From Kosakonia radicincitans DSM 16656 (GTDB lineage: Bacteria > Pseudomonadota > Gammaproteobacteria > Enterobacterales > Enterobacteriaceae): a DNA stretch of 64,000 nucleotides. The stretch spans positions 4,216,001-4,280,000 of the forward strand of contig NZ_CP018016.1 of NCBI RefSeq assembly GCF_000280495.2, written 5' to 3'. The notes beneath the pieces were generated by a model. The model was given only the letters and a program-made list of their open reading frames with translations. It did not search any database and was not told where the DNA came from. This document shows, piece by piece, positions 58,341 to 64,000 of the stretch (positions are counted from its first letter, which is position 1; each line of letters begins with the position of its first letter). Made by a program: the position numbers and the translations under genes.

Positions 58341-58892
58341 TTAATGTCCCGGGAACGGCACCAGGCTGTAGCACTTAACACCCTGTTTTTCGAGGCGTTG
58401 TTCACCGCCAAGATCGAACAGATTAATGATGAATGCCGCGTCGGTCACTTCACCGCCCAGACGGCGAATCAGTTTCACTGTGGCTTCAATAGTGCCGCCG
58501 GTTGCCAGCAGATCGTCGACCACCAGCACTTTATCGCCCGGCTTGATCGCATCAACATGGATCTCTAACTGGTCAGTACCGTACTCAAGCTCATAGCTCT
58601 CGGCGATGGTTTCACGCGGCAGTTTACGCGGCTTACGCACCGGCACAAAGCCAACGCCCAGCCCCAGCGCAACCGGTGCGCCGAACAGGAAGCCACGCGC
58701 TTCGGTTCCCACTACTTTGGTTACGCCAGCGTTTTTATAACGCTCAACCAGCAATTGAATGCTAAGAGCGTACGCTTGCGGATCTTCCAGCAAACTGGTG
58801 ACATCACGGAACAGAATGCCCGGCTTCGGGTAATCCTGAATGCTTTTGATGCTGTTTTTAAGAAATTCAAGCTGCTGCGCAGTCGCTGTCAT
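58341..58892 (-). CDS. apt: Adenine phosphoribosyltransferase
   Basis: This 183-residue enzyme converts adenine and PRPP to AMP in purine salvage. Signatures are the LFRDVTSLL segment, [15 protein letters not shown] and the PRPP loop [16 protein letters not shown] 58892 gives the E. coli-like start MTATAQQLE; a further in-frame ATG at 58925 would add 11 residues and is less likely. It lies upstream of dnaX on the same strand. Confidence 0.97.
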   Translation of the reverse strand: MTATAQQLEFLKNSIKSIQDYPKPGILFRDVTSLLEDPQAYALSIQLLVERYKNAGVTKVVGTEARGFLFGAPVALGLGVGFVPVRKPRKLPRETIAESYELEYGTDQLEIHVDAIKPGDKVLVVDDLLATGGTIEATVKLIRRLGGEVTDAAFIINLFDLGGEQRLEKQGVKCYSLVPFPGH

Positions 58893-59043
58893 GGATTTTT
58901 GCCTGATAGAAACGGTATTACTCACGGTACACGCGTTTACAGTTTATGTAACCACTGATTAACGTTTAATCAGCCGTACCCGTGCTCGAAAACGCCCGAA
59001 TTTACTGACTGTGCGCCACAATTGCAACTGTCATTGCTGTGGT

Positions 59044-59421
59044 TTATGGTTTTTGTTGTTTTGCATCAATCACCGGAATACGCCACATAAATAGCAGCAG
59101 ACCGGCCAGAATCACCAACAACAACACGCGTACCCACCACATCTTCACCAGATACAGAGAAACGGCAAAGGTCAACAGAATCACCGCAATGGCGCGCGGC
59201 TTCGCGCCAGGCGGCATTGCACGGTACGTTTGCCAGTGCCGCAGATAGCCGCCAAACCAGGAACGGTAAAGCAGCCAGTGATGAAAACGCGGCGATGAGC
59301 GCGCAAAACACCACGCCGCCAGCAGAATAAACGGCGTTGTCGGCAGGAGCGGTAGTACCACGCCAAGCGTACCAAGCACTACCGCCAACCAGCCAATGAT
59401 GAGTAAAATAGTCCGTTGCAT
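59044..59421 (-). CDS. ybaN: YbaN, DUF454 inner-membrane protein
   Basis: This 125-residue protein matches E. coli in length when started at ATG 59421 (MQRTILLIIGWLAVVLG). It has two hydrophobic N-terminal segments, the family motif LPTTPFILLAAWCFARSSPRFH, and a double C-terminal segment. The role is unknown. It is divergent from priC. Confidence 0.94.
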   Translation of the reverse strand: MQRTILLIIGWLAVVLGTLGVVLPLLPTTPFILLAAWCFARSSPRFHHWLLYRSWFGGYLRHWQTYRAMPPGAKPRAIAVILLTFAVSLYLVKMWWVRVLLLVILAGLLLFMWRIPVIDAKQQKP

Positions 59422-59485
59422 AGCGCGCTTCATCAGCAAAATGAACGGTTAATGTAACAGACTGATATTTACCGGGGGAAGAGAC

Positions 59486-60013
59486 GTGAAAAACGCCGCG
59501 CTTTTAAACATGCTGGAGCAGCAACTGGGCAAATTACGCCAGTTGGCCGCGCCGCTGGCCCAGCATACGACGATCAGCGCGCGTTTTGATCGCCAGCTTT
59601 TCCAGACCCGCAGCACGCTGATGCAGTCCTGTCTGGATGAGGCGGCGGCCAATCTGGCGGCGCTGCGCCGCGCTGTGGAGGGCAACCATCTGGAGCAGGT
59701 TGCCTGGCTGGCGGAACGCCTGACCGCGCAAGTCGCCGCTCTCACACGTGAAAGCGCCGTCTGGCCGCTGCGCGAATGGGATCATGCATCGCCAGGTATT
59801 GCACGCTGGCAACGCAGGCGTTTGCAGCATCAGGAGTATGAGCGTCGTCTGCTGGCGATGAAACAGGAGCGCGAGCAACGCTTGAACGCCGTCAACACGC
59901 TGGTCGAACAGCAGCAACTACATAAAGAAGTAGAGGCGCTGGCTGGCAGGCTCGCCCGTTGCCGCCAGGCGCTGGATAATATTGAGCGCGTGCTGGCACG
60001 CTTAACCCGCTAA
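59486..60013 (+). CDS. priC: Primosomal replication protein N'' (PriC)
   Basis: This 175-residue helical, Arg- and Gln-rich protein loads DnaB at stalled forks that lack a nascent leading strand, independently of PriA. It starts at GTG 59486 behind GGGGGAAGAGA. Conserved parts are [34 protein letters not shown] and a basic C-terminus. It is followed after 14 bp by rsmS. Confidence 0.95.
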   Translation: MKNAALLNMLEQQLGKLRQLAAPLAQHTTISARFDRQLFQTRSTLMQSCLDEAAANLAALRRAVEGNHLEQVAWLAERLTAQVAALTRESAVWPLREWDHASPGIARWQRRRLQHQEYERRLLAMKQEREQRLNAVNTLVEQQQLHKEVEALAGRLARCRQALDNIERVLARLTR

Positions 60014-60027
60014 ACAGAGGAGAGAGA

Positions 60028-60171
60028 ATGTCGCTGGAAAACGCCCCGGAGGAGGTCAAACTGGCCGTGGATCTGATCATGTTGCTGGAACAACATGAGA
60101 TTGCGCCAGACGTCGTGCTGAAAGCGCTGGAGATCGTCAAACGGGATTTTGAGAAGAAACTTGAGGAGTGA
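60028..60171 (+). CDS. rsmS: RsmS (YbaM), short PriC-linked regulatory protein
   Basis: A 47-residue protein that starts at ATG 60028 behind AGAGGAGAGAGA. It begins [20 protein letters not shown] and ends [11 protein letters not shown], matching E. coli YbaM (53 residues) except for a shorter acidic tail. In plant-pathogenic enterobacteria RsmS affects secondary metabolite and virulence regulation; in E. coli its role is unclear. It is co-transcribed with priC. Confidence 0.92.
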   Translation: MSLENAPEEVKLAVDLIMLLEQHEIAPDVVLKALEIVKRDFEKKLEE

Positions 60172-60204
60172 TCCCCTCCCCGGCGGGGAGAGGATCGACA
60201 GGAT

Positions 60205-63200
60205 TTACCCCGCCTGAGAAGGCGTCGGATCGTCGCCTTTCAGTTCGCGCTTAACTTCAGTCAGCTCATCACCTTTGCCATTGCGCAGGTGGACTTCGAG
60301 CTGGTTAAAGGCGATATCAATATTGTTTTCGCGGCACAGCTTGTCGATGGTGCGGTTCAGTTCATCAACCGTGTAGCTGCGATCGCGCAGTTCGCGCACA
60401 TACAGACGCAGTTCATGATCCAGCGTGCTGGCGCCGAAAGTGGTGAAGAACACCGCCGGCTCCGGATCGTGCATCACTTTTGGATGATCCATCGCGGCTT
60501 TCAGCAGCACTTTTTTCACTTTATCCAGATCGGACCCGTACGCCACGCCGAGGCGGATCACCACGCGGGTGATGGTATCGGAGAGCGACCAGTTGATCAG
60601 ACGCTCGGTAACAAACGCCTTGTTCGGAATGATCACCTCTTTACGGTCAAAGTCGGTAATGGTGGTCGCACGGATGCGGATCTTACTGACCGTTCCGGAG
60701 AAGGTGCCGATGGTCACGGTATCGCCGATACGCACCGGGCGTTCGAACAGGATAATCAGACCGGAGACAAAGTTACCGAAAATTTCCTGTAAGCCGAAAC
60801 CTAAACCAACCGACAGCGCCGCCGCCAGCCATTGCAGTTTATCCCACGAAACGCCCAGCGAGCCGAATACCGTCAACGCCCCGACGGCGATGATGACGTA
60901 GTTCAGGATCGTCGTCACGGCATACGAAGAGCCCTGCCGCATATTGAGCCTGGAGAGGATCAATACCTCCAGCAAGCCCGGCAAGTTGCGGATTAGCGCC
61001 CAGGCCACAACAAAAACAATCACCGCAAATAGCAAACTGCCAAGGGTTACGCTCTTCATTACCGCAGCGCCAGCTTCGGTGCCGTTGTAGTGCCACAGCG
61101 TGATGCTGTCGAGGTAGGCAAATACAGTGATCAGATCTGACCAAATCGCCCAGAACATCACGCCAAACAGCGCGACCATCACCAGCATCGTAATACGCAG
61201 GGTTTGCTGGTTCACCTGTTCCAGCGCGATGCTCGGCTCTTCCTGCGGCTCAGCGCCTTCGGCCCCCTCTTTCACCATATTCTGCCGACGCGCCAGCGCA
61301 CGGCGATAGGCAATACGTCGGGCGGCCACGCTGAGGCCACGCAGAACCGTCTGGTAAAGCAGATTCCAGATAATCACCAGATAGACGGTTTCAATCCAGC
61401 GCCCGGAAAGACGCAGCGTGGTATAGAAATACCCCGTCGCGGTCAGCACCATCAGCGCGATCGGCACGATGGCCAGCACGGTGATGGTTGCCAGGCGAAT
61501 GGAGTGAGACTCTTTGTCGCGCCAGCTTTCGCGGGACATCGGCCAGACCAGGCAGGTGATCACCAGCAGATTCAGCAGGATAACAAACTGCCCCAGCACG
61601 TCATCCATCAGGTGCAGCGGAGAGAGTTCAGAAACGACCGACCAGAAGTGCAGCGGCAACAGCGCCAGGCTGATACGCACAATTTGCCGCCGCCAGTGAC
61701 TGGTAAGCTGGGCGGGCATATTAAAGTGGCTGACAGCGACACCGTCTTTCTCCAGCACTTTCCAGCACAGGCCGAATACCAGCCAGAACAATGCCAGTTT
61801 TTTACTGAAAGCCCACAGCAACTCGCTGACGTTAAGCTGCATGGTCAGCAGGATCAGGCCGATCGCCAGAATAATCAGGCACACCGGCAGCGCGCGGATA
61901 AGATCGATCAGAATCGCTTTCGGCGTGTGCAACTGACTGTCGTTACGCAGTTGCCCAACCTGCGCCGCCAGCTTCGCCTGATAATCTTTCAACCAGCGCA
62001 GACGCCAGCGGATAAGCCCGGCGATCAGCAGCAACGGTAGCCCTGCAAGGAACGCGATGGCTACCGCAGGCCAGGCTTTCTCCCAGTTGCCGGTGATCTT
62101 CATGGATTTGATTTGGTCATGCAGCGCCTGCGGGAAGGATTTGATCCAGTCCCAGTCCATTGGCTTATTGCTGTTCACCCAGAAGATCTGCTGCGTCAGA
62201 ATTTCCTGCAGGCTTTTCGACACGCTCATCAGCTGCTGCTGGTTAACTTGCAGGTTGATGGCCATCATCAACTGAGTGCCCAGCTGTTTATTCAGTTGAT
62301 CGAGCAGTTCACGGCGCATATCCACAACCTGCAACAGCGCGTCATGTACTTCATCGTTGACTTCACTGGAATGACCTTCCTCCAGTTTGGCGACAAAGGT
62401 ATCGCTCTGGAACAGCGCATCACGCTGCTGGTTGATTTCAAACTGTTCAAGACGCAGATCCGCAATGCGGTTGGTCATGTCTTGCAGCTCATCCGCCGAC
62501 GGCAATGTCTGCTGTTGCTGATACAAAATACGCGACAGCAACAGGCTGCCTTTCAGCACCGAGATCTGTTCTTTAACATTACGTTCGGATTGCAGGGCGC
62601 GGTCGAGCCAGTTTTTCACCTTAATATTCTGCTGCACCAGCGAGTTGCCATTCTCCGTGGCGGCAATCAACTTCTGGCTTAGCTGATGGTTAACATCCAG
62701 CTCCTGTTTCACCAGCGGATTGGCCTGAATGCGCGACGTTTCATCCGGCGTTACCGCTTCCTGTGCCGTCTTTTCCGTCAGTGTCAGACGCTTGCTGTTC
62801 ACCGCTTCCTGCAACAACTGCAACTGATGCTCAAGGCGGTTGCTGTTCGCCGTCACGTAATCGCGTTGTTTTTGCAGCGTATCCTGTAATGTGGTGTTGC
62901 CTTCAAGGCTTTTGCGCAGTTGCTCGATCTGCGCATTCAACAACGCCTGTTGCACCTGCAACAGAGTTTGTTGCGTAGGACGCAGCGCGCCCTCGCCTGC
63001 CGCGGTGCCGTTCAGACGATTGCGGATCTGCTGCAACTGCTGGGAAGCGGAGTACATGGAGTTTTGTACACGCTCGGGCTGCGTTTGCAGCGAGACCAGT
63101 TGGCTGTTGTAGTTCGATAAATCGTTCTGGGCAGACTGTAAATCTTCCAGCAATTGTGAGATGCGGGATTCCAGCTGGCGCAAGGAGAGCGAAGCCAGCG

Positions 63201-63561
63201 TTTTACGCGTTTCGTCGTCGTTATCTTTATCACTCAGCGCGTTCAGGGCATCGGTCGCCTGGCGCAATTTATCCGGCGCCTGGGCAATTTTTTGCTTCAG
63301 CAACGCGGTTTCTTGCTTCACGCGGTCGATTTTGTCGAGCGTGTCCAGCGTCTCGGTCAAATCCTGAATAACCAGTTTGTCCTGCGCGGTATGATTTTTT
63401 TGTTTGTTTAGCGTATCAAGCTGGCTTTGTATGTCGCTGCGGGAAGGTAAATCGTTCGTGGTCTGCGCAAGGGCGGCGTTACTCACCAGGCTTGCGAAGA
63501 GAAGGAACAGTGCGGCGGCAAAAGCGGCGAGCGTGTTTCGCGTGCGGTAGTTGTGCAACAT
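60205..63561 (-). CDS. mscK: Potassium-dependent mechanosensitive channel MscK (KefA)
   Basis: This 1,118-residue protein (E. coli 1,120) has a signal peptide, a large coiled-coil periplasmic domain (about residues 35-470), some ten membrane segments, and a C-terminal MscS domain. The latter includes the pore-lining AAALSVGLGFGLQEIFGNFVSG, then PVRIGDTVTIG and a cytoplasmic beta/alpha vestibule. It releases solutes on hypo-osmotic shock and needs external K+ in E. coli. It converges with rsmS. Confidence 0.97.
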   Translation of the reverse strand: MLHNYRTRNTLAAFAAALFLLFASLVSNAALAQTTNDLPSRSDIQSQLDTLNKQKNHTAQDKLVIQDLTETLDTLDKIDRVKQETALLKQKIAQAPDKLRQATDALNALSDKDNDDETRKTLASLSLRQLESRISQLLEDLQSAQNDLSNYNSQLVSLQTQPERVQNSMYSASQQLQQIRNRLNGTAAGEGALRPTQQTLLQVQQALLNAQIEQLRKSLEGNTTLQDTLQKQRDYVTANSNRLEHQLQLLQEAVNSKRLTLTEKTAQEAVTPDETSRIQANPLVKQELDVNHQLSQKLIAATENGNSLVQQNIKVKNWLDRALQSERNVKEQISVLKGSLLLSRILYQQQQTLPSADELQDMTNRIADLRLEQFEINQQRDALFQSDTFVAKLEEGHSSEVNDEVHDALLQVVDMRRELLDQLNKQLGTQLMMAINLQVNQQQLMSVSKSLQEILTQQIFWVNSNKPMDWDWIKSFPQALHDQIKSMKITGNWEKAWPAVAIAFLAGLPLLLIAGLIRWRLRWLKDYQAKLAAQVGQLRNDSQLHTPKAILIDLIRALPVCLIILAIGLILLTMQLNVSELLWAFSKKLALFWLVFGLCWKVLEKDGVAVSHFNMPAQLTSHWRRQIVRISLALLPLHFWSVVSELSPLHLMDDVLGQFVILLNLLVITCLVWPMSRESWRDKESHSIRLATITVLAIVPIALMVLTATGYFYTTLRLSGRWIETVYLVIIWNLLYQTVLRGLSVAARRIAYRRALARRQNMVKEGAEGAEPQEEPSIALEQVNQQTLRITMLVMVALFGVMFWAIWSDLITVFAYLDSITLWHYNGTEAGAAVMKSVTLGSLLFAVIVFVVAWALIRNLPGLLEVLILSRLNMRQGSSYAVTTILNYVIIAVGALTVFGSLGVSWDKLQWLAAALSVGLGFGLQEIFGNFVSGLIILFERPVRIGDTVTIGTFSGTVSKIRIRATTITDFDRKEVIIPNKAFVTERLINWSLSDTITRVVIRLGVAYGSDLDKVKKVLLKAAMDHPKVMHDPEPAVFFTTFGASTLDHELRLYVRELRDRSYTVDELNRTIDKLCRENNIDIAFNQLEVHLRNGKGDELTEVKRELKGDDPTPSQAG

Positions 63562-63657
63562 AATTTGAGCGATCGTTTTCTGTACGGGAAAGGCGGCCGG
63601 AATGGCCGCGAACGCAAGAATATCACGCCGTTATGCAACAACCTAGAAAAGTGACTC

Positions 63658-63681
63658 GCCTCCAGGATAAATCCTGGCGGC
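63658..63681 (-). terminator. Hairpin after acrR
   Basis: CCAGGAT and ATCCTGG form a perfect 7-bp stem with a 2-nt centre, extended by GCC/GGC across a mismatch. It lies 9 bp after the acrR stop; the minus strand then reads CACTTTTC. Confidence 0.6.
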
Positions 63682-63689
63682 TCTGGTAG

Positions 63690-64000
63690 TCAGGCGCTGA
63701 CGGCGCCCTGGTCTGCCTGCAGCGTCGGGCATAACTGGCACATCTCCAGCAGGATCGCCACGTAATCACGCGCTTCTTTTTTCAAATCGAAAGATTGCGG
63801 TGCAAACAGCCAGTTTTCCATAATGCCGGAAATATAGGCGCGCATTAATACGGCTACGCGGCGAGTGAGTAAATTGGCGGGCAGCAATTTTGCCTGAATA
63901 CACTCAGTAAGCGTTTGCTCGATTCGATCATAACTTTCAAGGCTCAGGTTACGCTGCGCTTCTTGCACAATGGTCATTTCCCCGACAAACTCACATTTGT
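63690..64000 (-). CDS. acrR: AcrR, TetR-family repressor of acrAB (3' part)
   Basis: Only the C-terminal 103 or so residues lie in the window; the frame is still open at the right edge ([18 protein letters not shown]). It matches the ligand-binding domain of AcrR, including [32 protein letters not shown]. The DNA-binding N-terminus is outside. In E. coli AcrR represses the multidrug efflux operon acrAB and releases on drug binding. The ATG at 63977 is internal and not the start. Confidence 0.95.
   Translation of the reverse strand, partial: KCEFVGEMTIVQEAQRNLSLESYDRIEQTLTECIQAKLLPANLLTRRVAVLMRAYISGIMENWLFAPQSFDLKKEARDYVAILLEMCQLCPTLQADQGAVSA

Overview
The window is a piece of an enterobacterial chromosome (family Enterobacteriaceae, outside Escherichia/Salmonella, possibly Kosakonia/Enterobacter-like; the genus is inference). 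From about 17.3 kb to the right end the genes run in nearly the same order as the E. coli segment from folD to acrR, with near full-length matches to known E. coli proteins. The left 16.6 kb is accessory DNA ending at a tRNA-Arg(UCU) gene (argU) that carries a truncated P4-type integrase. No rRNA, CRISPR array or complete prophage is visible.

Left accessory region (1-16642). It opens with the 3' end of a giant surface adhesin (DUF4347 remnant, then tandem cadherin/Ig-like repeats), followed at once by a TolC-like outer-membrane lipoprotein: the end of a type I secretion locus. A decayed IS3-family element (7202-8235) with intact 11-bp terminal repeats but four frame lesions comes next, abutting the tail of an unidentified broken reading frame. 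Then follow four genes chained by ATGA overlaps: three SPFH (stomatin/prohibitin/HflK-HflC-like) membrane proteins and a P1B-type metal ATPase. This operon is the most interesting system in the window, because it suggests a metal pump built together with its own SPFH scaffold. A 76-residue secreted cysteine-containing peptide gene and the broken integrase close the region.

Middle (16.6-36 kb). folD-ybcJ and ybcI-cysS, adjacent in E. coli, are separated by a PTS EIICB gene and a MalI-like repressor with tandem palindromic operators. ppiB, lpxH and purEK (with a PurR box) follow. Between purK and the ybb cluster lie an orphan 182-residue gene, selU (mnmH), a MetNIQ-type ABC transporter and a general porin.

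Right block (33-64 kb). This holds ybbP-ybbA, tesA, ybbO, cnoX, qmcA-ybbJ, cueR, a TM2/zinc-ribbon gene, copA (with a CueR promoter), ybaP, ybaK, ushA, fsr, ybaL, gsk, hemH, adk, htpG (with a sigma-32 promoter), recR, ybaB, dnaX (with a programmed frameshift signal), apt, ybaN, priC, rsmS, mscK and the 3' part of acrR. Compared with E. coli K-12, fetAB, glsA-ybaT, ybaQ, aes and the ChiX sRNA are missing from their usual places. Functional themes are nucleotide salvage (apt, adk, gsk, ushA, purEK), DNA replication and repair (dnaX, recR, priC), copper export (cueR, copA) and membrane organisation (four SPFH proteins in total).
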